The notes: generated by a model not told the origin, from the sequence alone. DNA of 64,000 nucleotides from UBA5189 sp035631615 (GCA_035631615.1 DASQIK010000023.1:10065-74064); one strand, 5' to 3'; positions 41,266 to 50,310 are shown, counted from the stretch's first letter. Made by a program: numbers and translations.

Positions 41266-42819
41266 GTGCAGCGCTTGACCCGACGCGATCTCGCCCGACT
41301 CGTCGCGATCGGCACCCCGTCCCTGGCGATCGCCAGCGTGATCGTGTGGATCCTCCAGGACAGGCTCGGCGTGCCCAATCCATCGGCCGTGTACATCGTC
41401 GCGGTCGTCGCGACGGCGTTCGCATCGGGGTCCGCGGGCGGCATCGTCGTCTCGATCGCGGCCTTCCTCCTGTACGACTTCTTCTTCACCGAGCCACGGT
41501 TCACCTTCTCGATCAGTGAACCCGCGGAATGGGTCGGGGTCCTGCTGCTGCTCTTCGTCGGCGTCGTCGTCGGCGAGCTCGCCGCGCTCCAGCGATCGCG
41601 GGCCGACGTCGCCCGGGCTCGGGAACGCGAGGCCCAGGCGCTGTTCAGGGTCAGCCGGGCCCTCGCGACCCGCGCGACGACGCCGGGCGTCCTGCCGGAG
41701 CTGACCGCCATCCTGCGGACAGAGGCGGGCATGAGCCGCGTCTGGATCGCGCTGGGCGCGGACGCGGCCGCCGAGCGTGTGGCCGCGGACACCGGCGACG
41801 GCGCCCGGCCGGCCGTGCCGGCGATCGTGTGCTCGCTCCGGCGCACGCCCGGCGATCAGCCGGCCCAGTGGGTCCGCCTGCGCCAGGCGTCCCCCAAGGC
41901 ACGCGCCCAACCCGGGTTCGAGACGTACCGCGTGCGCGTGGAAGCGGGCAGCGTCACATTCGGTTCGATCTGGGCGCAACGAGATCGCGCCCTCGGGCTG
42001 CCGGGCCGCACCGAGACCCGCCTGTTAGCGGCGTCCGCTGACCAGCTCGGGCAGGCGCTCGCGCATGAGCGTCTCGAGGCAGATGCCCAGGCCGCCGAGA
42101 TTGCCCGGCAGGCGGACGCGTTGAAATCGGCGCTGCTGCAGTCCGTGTCACACGACCTGCGGACGCCGCTGGCCACGATCCGCGCGGCCGCCGGCACCCT
42201 TCGCCCTGGGAGTGGCCTGAGCGTCGCGGACCAGGCCGAGAGTGCAGATGCCATCGATCGCGAGGTCGAGTACCTGAATCGCCTGGTGACCAACCTCCTC
42301 GACCTGAGCCGGATCGAGGCCGGGGCCCTGCGGGCGGAGCGCGACGTCTTCGAGCTCGAGGACCTCGTGGGACGCACGGTTGACCGCCTGCGGCCGAGGC
42401 TGGCGGGACATCCCATGGTCGTCTCGCTCGATGCGCCGTCCGTCGAGGTCGACGCGATCTTCGTCGACGAGGCCGTGACGAACGCCCTCGAGAACGCAAT
42501 CAAGTACACGCCCGCCGATGCCGAGATCCGGCTCGGCGCGACGGCGATCGGCGGCGAGCCCTTCGTCAGGCTCACGATCGAGGATGGCGGGCCGGGTGTG
42601 CCCGAGGAGCACCTCGAGCGCGTCTTCGAGAAGTTCTACCGCGTGCCCAGCGTCAGGCGCAGCTCGCGTTCCGGCACCGGCATCGGCCTTGCGGTCGTGC
42701 GTGGGCTCGTCGAGGCGATGGGCGGCAGGGTCGCCGCCCGGCGGAGCGCGCTTGGCGGCCTCGCGCTCGACCTCGATCTGCCGGTCGCGAGCGCCGCGAC
42801 CGACACCCACGCCGCGTAG
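41266..42819 (+). CDS. kdpD: KdpD C-terminal half: DUF4118 membrane sensor histidine kinase
   Basis: 517 residues from GTG 41266. Four membrane helices form the DUF4118 module of KdpD (PSAVYIVAVVATAFASG, DFFFTEPRFTFSI), then a GAF-like region, HisKA dimer helix with His296 in SVSHDLRTPLATIR, and HATPase domain with N box (NALENAIKYTP), G1 (EDGGPGVP) and G2 (GTGIGLAVV). The KdpD sensor and USP domains that normally precede DUF4118 are absent here and are encoded separately at 49126-50292. Frame upstream of the GTG is shadow sequence. Confidence 0.92.
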   Translation: MQRLTRRDLARLVAIGTPSLAIASVIVWILQDRLGVPNPSAVYIVAVVATAFASGSAGGIVVSIAAFLLYDFFFTEPRFTFSISEPAEWVGVLLLLFVGVVVGELAALQRSRADVARAREREAQALFRVSRALATRATTPGVLPELTAILRTEAGMSRVWIALGADAAAERVAADTGDGARPAVPAIVCSLRRTPGDQPAQWVRLRQASPKARAQPGFETYRVRVEAGSVTFGSIWAQRDRALGLPGRTETRLLAASADQLGQALAHERLEADAQAAEIARQADALKSALLQSVSHDLRTPLATIRAAAGTLRPGSGLSVADQAESADAIDREVEYLNRLVTNLLDLSRIEAGALRAERDVFELEDLVGRTVDRLRPRLAGHPMVVSLDAPSVEVDAIFVDEAVTNALENAIKYTPADAEIRLGATAIGGEPFVRLTIEDGGPGVPEEHLERVFEKFYRVPSVRRSSRSGTGIGLAVVRGLVEAMGGRVAARRSALGGLALDLDLPVASAATDTHAA

Positions 42820-42824
42820 GTTCC

Positions 42825-43565
42825 ATGGCGAGGACCTCGGCCGGCCTACCGCCAGGCCCGACCATCCTGATCGTCGAGGACGATGATGAGACCCGCCGGG
42901 CAGTCGCGAGGGACCTGGGCACCCGCGGCTTTCGGGTCGAGGAGGCCGCCGACGGGAAGACCGCGCTCCGGCGCTGGGAGATCCGCCGCCCAGACCTGGT
43001 GCTGCTCGATCTTGGACTGCCTGATGTCGACGGCCTCCAGGTCATCCGTCGCATCCGTCGCGACTCCGCCACGACGCCAATCGTGATCCTGTCCGGCCAC
43101 TACGACGAGCGCGAGAAGGTCGTGGCGCTCGAGCAGGGCGCCGACGACTACGTGACGAAGCCGTTCGGCGTCGACGAGCTCAACGCCCGCCTACGCGTCG
43201 CGTTGCGGCACGCCGTCGGGCCTGCGGCGGACGCCGGCGGCCGGATCACCGTCGGCCCGCTCGAGTTCGACGGCCCGCGGCACGAGGTGCGGGTCAGCGG
43301 GGCGCCAGTGGTGCTGACGCCGCGGGAGTTCGAAATCCTGCGCGTCCTGCTCGCAAATCCGGGCCGGCTCATCACCAAGGGCCGGCTGCTGCGAACGGTG
43401 TGGGGCGCCGCCTACCAGGACGAGGACAGCTACGTGTACGTGCACGTCAGCCAGCTGCGCCGCAAGCTCGCCGCAGCGGACCCCGGCGGGCTGCTGCGCG
43501 ACCTGATCGTGACCGAGCCGGGTGTCGGATATCGCATCCGCGACGAGAAGGCTCTTCGACCTTAG
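42825..43565 (+). CDS. kdpE: OmpR-family response regulator KdpE
   Basis: 246 residues. Receiver domain with acidic pair EDD, phospho-acceptor Asp62 in LLDLGLPDVDG, and Lys in DDYVTKPFG; winged-helix DNA-binding domain with LTPREFEILRVLLANPGRLITKGRLL and YVYVHVSQLRRKL. Five bases after the kinase stop, so it is the cognate regulator. It would activate kdpFABC when potassium or turgor is low, as known for KdpE. Confidence 0.94.
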   Translation: MARTSAGLPPGPTILIVEDDDETRRAVARDLGTRGFRVEEAADGKTALRRWEIRRPDLVLLDLGLPDVDGLQVIRRIRRDSATTPIVILSGHYDEREKVVALEQGADDYVTKPFGVDELNARLRVALRHAVGPAADAGGRITVGPLEFDGPRHEVRVSGAPVVLTPREFEILRVLLANPGRLITKGRLLRTVWGAAYQDEDSYVYVHVSQLRRKLAAADPGGLLRDLIVTEPGVGYRIRDEKALRP

Positions 43566-43602
43566 GCGATCTTTAGGCCCGCAGGCGCGTTCCGGGCGTT
43601 CC
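43562..43602 (+). promoter_or_regulatory. Direct repeats upstream of the kdp structural genes
   Basis: TTAGGC occurs at 43562-43567 and 43573-43578, start-to-start 11 bp, one helical turn. GCGTTCC occurs at 43587-43593 and 43596-43602. Both lie in the 67-bp gap after kdpE. OmpR-family proteins bind tandem repeats spaced this way, so the first pair is a candidate KdpE site; unproven. Confidence 0.4.
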
Positions 43603-43632
43603 CCTCTTGGACCCCGGTGCGAGAGTCCGGAC

Positions 43633-43890
43633 ATGAACAGGTTCGAGATCAGCGCCGAGCGCCGCGCCCTGCGCACGCTCGACTACGAGCTGGAGCTCGT
43701 TCGGGGCGCGATCGATCTTGTTGCCTCGGGCGGCGCGCCCCGCGTCCGCCTCGCGAGCCTCTCGTTCGGCGAGCAGCTCCTCGAGCCGGCGCGGCTGATG
43801 GCGATCAGCGCCGGCGTCCGCATCATCCCTGCCTGGACGTCCGACGAGGGCGGGGCGAGCATCACCGTGGAGCCACTCGTCGATGCCTGA
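43633..43890 (+). CDS. Hypothetical 85-residue protein in the kdp operon
   Basis: Begins at ATG 43633 and overlaps the next regulator by 8 bp. It reads as a compact soluble protein: an N-terminal helix rich in Arg and Glu (ISAERRALRTLDYELELVR), then a beta-rich part (VRLASLSFGEQLLEP, VRIIPAWTSDEGGASITVE). Family not recognised. Translational coupling to a receiver-only regulator suggests a role in kdp control, but that rests only on position. Confidence 0.65.
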   Translation: MNRFEISAERRALRTLDYELELVRGAIDLVASGGAPRVRLASLSFGEQLLEPARLMAISAGVRIIPAWTSDEGGASITVEPLVDA

Positions 43891-44275
43891 CGCGCCTGGC
43901 GGAGTCCTGATCGTCGAGGACGACGAGAGCCTGCGGCGAATCCTCGCCCGGCATCTCCGGAGCCACGGCTATCACGTGCACGAGGCCGCATCCGCCGAGG
44001 AAGCCGTGAGCCTCCTCGACGGCGGCGTCCGCCCGGGTGTCGTGATCCTCGACCTCAACCTGCCCGGCGACAACGGCTGGGACCTGCTCCGCGGCCCCGC
44101 GCTTGCCGCAGCCGGCTCGCCCGCAGTCGTGGTGGCCAGCGCCATCACCGTCAGCCCGCGCCGGCTGGCCGAGTTCAACGTGGCCGGCTACCTGCCCAAG
44201 CCATTCCCCATCGAGACGCTCGTGGCGACCGTCGAGCGCCTTCTCAGCGGCGTCGGGAGCACCCAGGAGTCATGA
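43883..44275 (+). CDS. Single-domain response regulator
   Basis: 130 residues, a receiver domain with no output module. Acidic pair VEDDE, phospho-acceptor Asp57 in VVILDLNLPGDNGWDLL, and Lys in AGYLPKPFPIETL; the Thr/Ser switch position falls in VVASAIT. It sits between KdpE and the pump genes and shares ATGA with the following peptide gene. It may compete for phosphate from the kinase or act through protein contacts. Confidence 0.9.
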   Translation: MPDAPGGVLIVEDDESLRRILARHLRSHGYHVHEAASAEEAVSLLDGGVRPGVVILDLNLPGDNGWDLLRGPALAAAGSPAVVVASAITVSPRRLAEFNVAGYLPKPFPIETLVATVERLLSGVGSTQES

Positions 44276-44361
44276 CGGACCTGCTCATCGCAATCATCGG
44301 GTTGGTGTGCGTGCTCGCGCTCGCGGGCTACCTCGCGCTGTGCGAGTGGGTGCGCGAATGA
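44272..44361 (+). CDS. 29-residue membrane peptide preceding KdpF
   Basis: ATG 44272 shares ATGA with the response regulator stop, and its own TGA shares ATGA with the kdpF start, so it is locked between two genes in a translationally coupled chain. The peptide has one hydrophobic helix (IAIIGLVCVLALAGYLAL) and a charged end (CEWVRE). It resembles KdpF in size and layout but lacks the conserved LLRPE tail. Probably a second small subunit or regulator of the pump. Confidence 0.65.
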   Translation: MTDLLIAIIGLVCVLALAGYLALCEWVRE

Positions 44362-44447
44362 ACCTCCTCGATCTCATCGCGGGATTGGCCGCCGCGTTCT
44401 CGTTCGTGTACCTCCTGTGGGCGCTGCTCCGCCCGGAGGACTTCTAG
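44358..44447 (+). CDS. kdpF: Potassium-transporting ATPase small subunit KdpF
   Basis: 29 residues: one hydrophobic helix followed by the family tail YLLWALLRPEDF (typical YLxxALLRPExF). KdpF stabilises the KdpABC complex in the membrane. Its TAG is directly followed by the kdpA ATG. Confidence 0.92.
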   Translation: MNLLDLIAGLAAAFSFVYLLWALLRPEDF

Positions 44448-46166
44448 ATGTCGATCTCGGAGCTCCTGACGCTCGTGGCGCTGGCGCTTGCGATCCTCGT
44501 GGCCACTCCGGTCCTTGGCCGGTACATCTTCCGGGTCATGGAGGGCGAGCGGACGCTCCTCAGCCCCGTGCTCCTCCCGGTCGAGCGCCTCGTCTACCGC
44601 GCCTGCGGCGTGGACGCAGCGGCCGAGCAGGGTTGGAAGGGCTATACGGTCTCCGTGCTGGCGATGGCGGTCGTCGCGATCGTTCTGGGGTACATCGTGC
44701 TCCGCCTGCAGGATGTGCTGCCGCTCAACCAGGGTGGCATTCCCCCGATGACGCCCGACCTCGCCTTCAACACGTCCGTCAGCTTCGAGACCAACACGAA
44801 CTGGCAGAACTACTCCGGCGAATCGGGCGCGACGTACCTCACGCAGGCCGGCATGCTTGCGGTGCGCAACTTCACCTCGGCGGCGACGGGGCTGGCCGTT
44901 GCGATCGCCCTCATTCGCGGCCTCACCCGCCGCAGCACGAAGACCCTCGGCAACTACTGGGTCGACCTTACGCGCGGGATCCTGTACATCCTCCTCCCGA
45001 TCTCCGTCATCGGAGCGCTGGTGCTCGTCTGGCAGGGCGTTCCGCAGACGTGGAACCCGACCCAGGTCGTCACGACGCTCCAGGGCGCGACGCAGAACAT
45101 CGCCCTCGGGCCGATCGCCTCGCAGGAGTGGATCAAGGAGCTCGGCAACAACGGCGGCGGCTTCATGAACGCCAACTCCGCCCACCCATTCGAGAACCCT
45201 ACGGGCCTCACCAACTGGCTCGAGATGTTCGCCCTCCTGGCCGCGTCCTTCGCGCTGACCTACACCTTCGGGAGGTACGCGGGCAACCAGCGCCAGGGCT
45301 GGACCATCTTCGCGGCGATGGCCGGGATTCTCGTCGTCGGCGCCGTCGTCGCGATGACATCCGAGCACGCCGGCAATCCGCTCTTCGCGCCGGGCGTCGA
45401 CACCGCTGGGCTCGGCAACATGGAAGGCAAGGAAACGCGCTTCGGCTCGGCCATCGGCGGCCTGTTCATGGCAATCACCACTGGCACCAGCACGGGCGCG
45501 ATCAACATGTGGCACGACAGTGCCCAGCCGATCGCCGGCCTCGTCCCCATGTTCAACATCGAGCTCGGCGAGATCACGCCCGGCGGCATTGGCGCCGGCA
45601 TCTACGGAATGCTCGTGATCGGGGCGATCCTGGCGGTGTTCATCGCCGGCCTCATGGTCGGGCGGACCCCGGAGTTCCTCGGCAAGAAGGTCGAGAGCTA
45701 CGAGATCAAGATGGCGATGATCACGGCGCTCGTGCTGGGCGCCAGCATCCTGGGCTTCACCGCGTTGGCGAGCGTCCTGCCGGACGGCCTCAAGGGCCCC
45801 TTGAATACCGGTCCGCATGGCTTCAGCGAGATCCTGTACGCGTACTCCAGCCAGACCGGGAACAACGGGTCCGCCTTCGCGGGCCTGACCGGCAACACGC
45901 CCTTCTACAACATCACGGGCGGCCTGGCCATGCTCATCGGCCGGTACGGGATGATCGTGCCGATCCTCGCCCTGGCCGGCTCGATGGCGGTAAAGCGGCG
46001 GGTCGCGCCTTCGCTCGGCACGTTCCCGACCACCGGTGTCCTGTGGACCGTCCTGCTCGTCGGCGTCGTCGTCATCGTCGGTGCGCTGACGTTCTTCCCG
46101 GCGCTCGCCCTCGGGCCGATCGTCGAACAGCTCATCCAGAACGCCGGAAAGGTATTCGGATCATGA
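44448..46166 (+). CDS. kdpA: Potassium-transporting ATPase subunit KdpA
   Basis: 572 residues, the potassium-binding channel-like subunit of the Kdp P-type ATPase. The four pseudo-repeat selectivity segments are visible: NTSVSFETNTNWQNY (about 108-122), GNNGGGFMNANSAHPFENPT, TGTSTGAINMWHDS and SQTGNNGSAFAGLTGN. About ten transmembrane helices. Ends in ATGA overlap with kdpB. Confidence 0.97.
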   Translation: MSISELLTLVALALAILVATPVLGRYIFRVMEGERTLLSPVLLPVERLVYRACGVDAAAEQGWKGYTVSVLAMAVVAIVLGYIVLRLQDVLPLNQGGIPPMTPDLAFNTSVSFETNTNWQNYSGESGATYLTQAGMLAVRNFTSAATGLAVAIALIRGLTRRSTKTLGNYWVDLTRGILYILLPISVIGALVLVWQGVPQTWNPTQVVTTLQGATQNIALGPIASQEWIKELGNNGGGFMNANSAHPFENPTGLTNWLEMFALLAASFALTYTFGRYAGNQRQGWTIFAAMAGILVVGAVVAMTSEHAGNPLFAPGVDTAGLGNMEGKETRFGSAIGGLFMAITTGTSTGAINMWHDSAQPIAGLVPMFNIELGEITPGGIGAGIYGMLVIGAILAVFIAGLMVGRTPEFLGKKVESYEIKMAMITALVLGASILGFTALASVLPDGLKGPLNTGPHGFSEILYAYSSQTGNNGSAFAGLTGNTPFYNITGGLAMLIGRYGMIVPILALAGSMAVKRRVAPSLGTFPTTGVLWTVLLVGVVVIVGALTFFPALALGPIVEQLIQNAGKVFGS

Positions 46167-48331
46167 CCAGCCTCACGGTCGACCTTGGTCGCGGCACGCG
46201 CCGCTTCCAGCGCTTCGTCACCCTCCGCGGCTCGAAGCCCGGTGGCGGCGAGCCGCCACGGCCGCGTGGCGTCCTCGATCCGGACCTCCTCCGAGCTGCC
46301 CTCCCCGAGGCATTCCGGAAGCTCGACCCGCGCAAGCTGATCAAGAACCCGGTGATGTTCGTCGTCGAGATCACCGCGGTCCTGGTCACCCTGATCGCGA
46401 TCGCCAATGCCACCGGCATCCAGACGACGACCGGCGCCGCCGGACTCGGCTTCCAGGTCCAGATCGCCGTCTGGCTGTGGTTCACGGTCCTGTTCGCGAC
46501 GTATGCCGAGGCGGTCGCCGAGGCCCGCGGCCGCGCGCAGGCGGCCACGCTCCGCAAGACCCGCTCGGAGACCACGGCCCATCGCCGTCGTGCCGACGGG
46601 ACCATGGAGAACGTCGGCTCTTCGGAGCTCCGCCGCGGGGACACCATCGTGGTCGAGCAGAACGAGACGATCGCCGGCGATGGCGACGTGATCGAGGGCA
46701 TCGGCTTCGTCAACGAGGCCGCGATCACCGGCGAGTCCGCACCGGTCCTCAAGGAGCCGGGCACGGACATCCGCAGCTCCGTGACCGGCGGCACGACGCT
46801 CGTCAGCGACCGGCTCGTCATTCGCGTGACCGCCGACCCTGGCGAGACGTTCCTCGACCGGATGATCGCCCTCGTCGAGGGCGCCAAGCGCCAGCGGACC
46901 CCGAACGAGATCGCCCTGGCCATCCTCCTCGCCGGCCTCACGATCATCTTCCTCATGGCGGTCGTGACGCTGCGCCCGTTCGGCGGCTTCGCCGGGACGG
47001 TCGTCGACACGGTCGCGCTCGTCGCCCTCCTGGTGTGCCTCATCCCGACTACGATCGGCGGCCTGCTGTCCGCGATCGGCATTGCCGGCATGGACCGCGT
47101 TGCGCGGTTCAACGTGCTCGCCATGAGCGGCCGCGCGGTCGAGGCGTCCGGTGACGTGGACGTGATCCTGCTCGACAAGACCGGCACGATCACCTATGGG
47201 AATCGCCTCGCATCGTCGATCGTCGCGGCGCCGGGTGTCACCGAAGCCGAGGCCGTCACCGCGGCCCTGGTGGCCTCCATCCAGGACGAGACGCCGGAGG
47301 GGCGCTCGATCGTGGAGCTTGCCCGTGAGCGTCTCGCCGAGCTCGGCCAGCCGGCCGGCAAGGATGACGCCGCCGGGTTCGACGCCCTCTCGGCAACCAT
47401 CGCCGAGGAGATCGCGTTCAAGGCTGAGACACGGACGAGCGGCGTGAGGACGACTACAGGCGAGTTGGTCCTCAAGGGCGCGGTGGACGCCATCGCGGAG
47501 GCGCTCGACGGCCCCATGCCGGCCGAGCTGCTCGCGGCCGCCGACGCCAGCGCGGACGCCGGGGCGACCCCGCTCGCCATCCGCCGCGACGGGGCGCCGA
47601 TCGGGCTCATCGAGCTCAAGGACACCGTCAAGGAAGGCCTCGTCGTGCGGTTCGCAGAGTTCCGCAAGATGGGCATCCGCACCGTGATGATCACCGGCGA
47701 CAACCCGCGGACAGCGGCGACGATCGCGAAGGAAGCCGGGGTGGACGACTTCATCGCCCAGGCCACGCCGGAGAACAAGATCGCGTTCATCCGAGCCCAG
47801 CAGGCCGACGGCCACCTCGTCGCGATGACCGGGGACGGCACCAACGACGCCCCGGCGCTCGCCCAGTCCGACGTCGGGCTGGCGATGAACAGCGGAACCT
47901 CGGCGGCGAAGGAGGCGGCCAACATGGTCGACCTCGACTCGGATCCGACGAAGCTGCTCGAGGTCATCGCCATCGGCAAGCAGCTGCTCATCACCCGCGG
48001 CTCGATCACCACGTTCTCGATCGCGAACGACGTGGCGAAGTATTTCGCGATCGTCCCGGCAATGTTCGTGACGGTCTATCCGCAGCTGAACGCCCTGAAC
48101 ATCATGGGTCTCGCTACCCCCCAGAGCGCCATCCTCTCGGCGGTGATCTTCAACGCCTTGATCATCATTGCGCTCATCCCGCTCGCCCTTCGTGGCGTGT
48201 CCTTCAAGCCTGCGCCGGCGAGCGTCCTGCTTCAGCGCAACCTCCTCATCTACGGCCTCGGTGGGATCGTCGCCCCGTTCCTCGGGATCAAGCTGATCGA
48301 TCTCATCGTGTCCGCCCTCCACCTCGCATAG
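46163..48331 (+). CDS. kdpB: Potassium-transporting ATPase catalytic subunit KdpB
   Basis: 722 residues. P-type ATPase with TGES in the actuator domain (EAAITGESAPVLKEPG), phosphorylation site DKTGTITYGN with Asp338, nucleotide-domain lysine in ELVLKGAVDAI, and hinge motif MTGDGTNDAPALAQSD. KdpB-specific LVCLIPTTIGGLLSAIGIAGMD is present. The start at 46163 overlaps the kdpA stop; the longer open frame upstream is shadow of kdpA. An N-terminal extension of about 55 residues precedes the first helix. Confidence 0.97.
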   Translation: MTSLTVDLGRGTRRFQRFVTLRGSKPGGGEPPRPRGVLDPDLLRAALPEAFRKLDPRKLIKNPVMFVVEITAVLVTLIAIANATGIQTTTGAAGLGFQVQIAVWLWFTVLFATYAEAVAEARGRAQAATLRKTRSETTAHRRRADGTMENVGSSELRRGDTIVVEQNETIAGDGDVIEGIGFVNEAAITGESAPVLKEPGTDIRSSVTGGTTLVSDRLVIRVTADPGETFLDRMIALVEGAKRQRTPNEIALAILLAGLTIIFLMAVVTLRPFGGFAGTVVDTVALVALLVCLIPTTIGGLLSAIGIAGMDRVARFNVLAMSGRAVEASGDVDVILLDKTGTITYGNRLASSIVAAPGVTEAEAVTAALVASIQDETPEGRSIVELARERLAELGQPAGKDDAAGFDALSATIAEEIAFKAETRTSGVRTTTGELVLKGAVDAIAEALDGPMPAELLAAADASADAGATPLAIRRDGAPIGLIELKDTVKEGLVVRFAEFRKMGIRTVMITGDNPRTAATIAKEAGVDDFIAQATPENKIAFIRAQQADGHLVAMTGDGTNDAPALAQSDVGLAMNSGTSAAKEAANMVDLDSDPTKLLEVIAIGKQLLITRGSITTFSIANDVAKYFAIVPAMFVTVYPQLNALNIMGLATPQSAILSAVIFNALIIIALIPLALRGVSFKPAPASVLLQRNLLIYGLGGIVAPFLGIKLIDLIVSALHLA

Positions 48332-48341
48332 GACTCCTTCG

Positions 48342-49115
48342 ATGACGACCTTCCTTCGCAACCGGCTCTGGCCGGCGTTCGCGCTCCTGGTGGTCCTCAC
48401 GCTGATCACCGGGGTCATCTACCCAGCCCTCGTGACCGCGGTCGCCCAGATCGCCTTCCCGAGGCAGGCCAACGGGTCGTTCATCGTGACCGCGGACGGT
48501 CGAACCATCGGGTCGAGCCTGATCGGCCAGGCCTTCAGCGACCCGAAGTACTTCTGGGGCCGCCCATCCGCGGCCGGCAAGGGCTACGACGCAAGCGGCT
48601 CGGCGGGCACGAACCTCGGCCCGACCGACGCCCGCCTCGTCGGTTTCATCCCGGGCGTGAACACCGTGGGCCTTGACGGCTCGAAGTCGGCAACGAACCC
48701 GTTTGCGACCCCGGCCGACCCGTTCTGCGTGCCGACCGATGCGAATGGCAATCCCGTCCTCAGCCCGGCCAGCGATACGGCCTACGCGAAGAACCCGGAT
48801 GGGACGTATGCCTGCTACTCGAACACCATTCCGGAGCGGGCGATCGCCTGGCGCCAGGCAAACGGGCTCCCGGCGAACGCAAGTGTCCCGGTGGACGTGA
48901 TCACGACGTCTGCCTCTGGCCTCGACCCGGACATCAGCCCCGCTGGGGCAGATTCCCAGGTCGCACGCGTCGCACACGCCCGCAATATGTCCGAGGCCGA
49001 CGTCCGCGCGGCCGTCGCGCGCCACACGGAACAGCCGACGTTCGGGTTCCTCGGTGAGCCGCGGGTCAACGTCCTGCTGCTCAACCTCGATCTCGACGGC
49101 CTGCTGCAACACTGA
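48342..49115 (+). CDS. kdpC: Potassium-transporting ATPase subunit KdpC with an insertion
   Basis: 257 residues, about 60 longer than the usual 190-200. N-terminal helix (FALLVVLTLITGVIYPAL), KYFWGRPSAAG, SGLDPDISPAGADSQVARVA and FGFLGEPRVNVLLLNLDLD are standard. Between GTNLGPTDARL (about 100) and IPERAIAWRQANGL (about 161) lies an extra segment with Asn, Pro and two Cys (129 and 158), predicted to face outside. KdpC assists ATP use by KdpB. Confidence 0.95.
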   Translation: MTTFLRNRLWPAFALLVVLTLITGVIYPALVTAVAQIAFPRQANGSFIVTADGRTIGSSLIGQAFSDPKYFWGRPSAAGKGYDASGSAGTNLGPTDARLVGFIPGVNTVGLDGSKSATNPFATPADPFCVPTDANGNPVLSPASDTAYAKNPDGTYACYSNTIPERAIAWRQANGLPANASVPVDVITTSASGLDPDISPAGADSQVARVAHARNMSEADVRAAVARHTEQPTFGFLGEPRVNVLLLNLDLDGLLQH

Positions 49116-49125
49116 GGGCACTGCC

Positions 49126-50292
49126 GTGATCCCCGATCCCGAGCGCGATGCACTCGACGTCCGCCCGTCGGCGGACGAGATGCTGGCTCGCGTCCAGGAG
49201 GAAGGCGGCGCCGGCGGGCGGGGACGGCTACGCGTCTACCTGGGCATGGCTCCGGGGGTCGGCAAGACGTGGAAGATGCTCGAGGAGGGCCATCGCCGCC
49301 TCGCCCGCGGCACCGATCTCGCGGTCGGGTTCGTCGAGGCGCACGGGCGGCCGAGGACGGCCGAGCTCCTCGACGGCCTCGAGCTCGTTCCCCGCCGGCA
49401 CATCGAATACCGCGGCGTCGTGATCGAGGAGATGGACACGGACGCGATCCTGGAGCGCAATCCGACCGTGGCGCTCGTCGATGAGCTGGCCCACACCAAC
49501 GTCCCGGGGTCCGCGCGAGCGAAGCGTTGGGAGGATGTCGAGGTCCTCCGCGATGCCGGCATCCACGTCGTGAGCACGATGAACGTCCAGCACCTCGAGA
49601 GCGTCGCCGACGCAGTCGCGACGATCACCGGCGCACCGGTCAACGAGCGGCTCCCGGACGACGTGCTCCTAGGCGCCGATGAGATCGAGCTCGTGGACAT
49701 GAGCCCGCACGCCCTGCGCCAGCGGATGAAGCACGGGAACGTGTACCCGCCCGACCGCGTCGCAGTCGCGCTCGAGAAGTTTTTCACCGAGGCCAACCTG
49801 ACGGCCCTCCGCGAGCTGGCCCTTCGCTTCGTCGCCGAACGCGTCGAGGGCCAGCTGGAGGGCAGCATTGCGGGGCAGCAGCTGCCCCTCGTCACCGAGC
49901 GCGTCGTCGTCCTCGTCGACGGGAGCCCTGCGTCCCTCCGGGCCATCCGGCGCGGCGCCCGGCTGGCGGGCGCGATCCATGCGGCGCTCGTCGCGGTCGT
50001 GATCGAGACGCCGGCCCTGGAGCGGCAGCCCTTCGACGAGCGACGAAACCTCCAGGAGGTGATCGACGACGCCGTCGATCTCGGGGCAGACATCGTCAGG
50101 GTGGAGGCGACCGACGTCGTCGCTGGACTCGAGCAGGTCGCGAAGGCCCGCCGTGCGACCCATCTCGTGCTGCCGCATCGGCCGGCCGGCGGGCTGCGTC
50201 GCGTGCTCGAACGGCCGGTCCTCGATCGCCTGATCGAGCGGCTGCCGGAGGTCGAGATCCACCTCGTCGGCCCGACGGCGCGAGGCACCTAG
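49126..50292 (+). CDS. KdpD N-terminal half: sensor (KdpD domain) plus USP domain, stand-alone
   Basis: 388 residues from GTG 49126. Residues 33-240 are the KdpD domain with Walker A APGVGKT (42-48) and Walker B-like VALVDELAHTNVPG; residues 255-385 are a universal-stress-protein domain (RVVVLVDGSPASLRAIRRGARLAGA). There are no transmembrane, HisKA or HATPase regions. In E. coli these are the first 400 residues of a single KdpD. Here it must work in trans with the kinase half at 41266-42819. The USP domain of KdpD binds c-di-AMP in Staphylococcus. Confidence 0.92.
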   Translation: MIPDPERDALDVRPSADEMLARVQEEGGAGGRGRLRVYLGMAPGVGKTWKMLEEGHRRLARGTDLAVGFVEAHGRPRTAELLDGLELVPRRHIEYRGVVIEEMDTDAILERNPTVALVDELAHTNVPGSARAKRWEDVEVLRDAGIHVVSTMNVQHLESVADAVATITGAPVNERLPDDVLLGADEIELVDMSPHALRQRMKHGNVYPPDRVAVALEKFFTEANLTALRELALRFVAERVEGQLEGSIAGQQLPLVTERVVVLVDGSPASLRAIRRGARLAGAIHAALVAVVIETPALERQPFDERRNLQEVIDDAVDLGADIVRVEATDVVAGLEQVAKARRATHLVLPHRPAGGLRRVLERPVLDRLIERLPEVEIHLVGPTARGT

Positions 50293-50310
50293 CCAGGTGG
50301 CCGGCGCCAC

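Noticed and set aside
45905..48418. An 837-codon minus-strand frame opposite kdpB and kdpC
   Set aside because: Composition is a typical GC-skew shadow of the P-type ATPase gene; no motifs.
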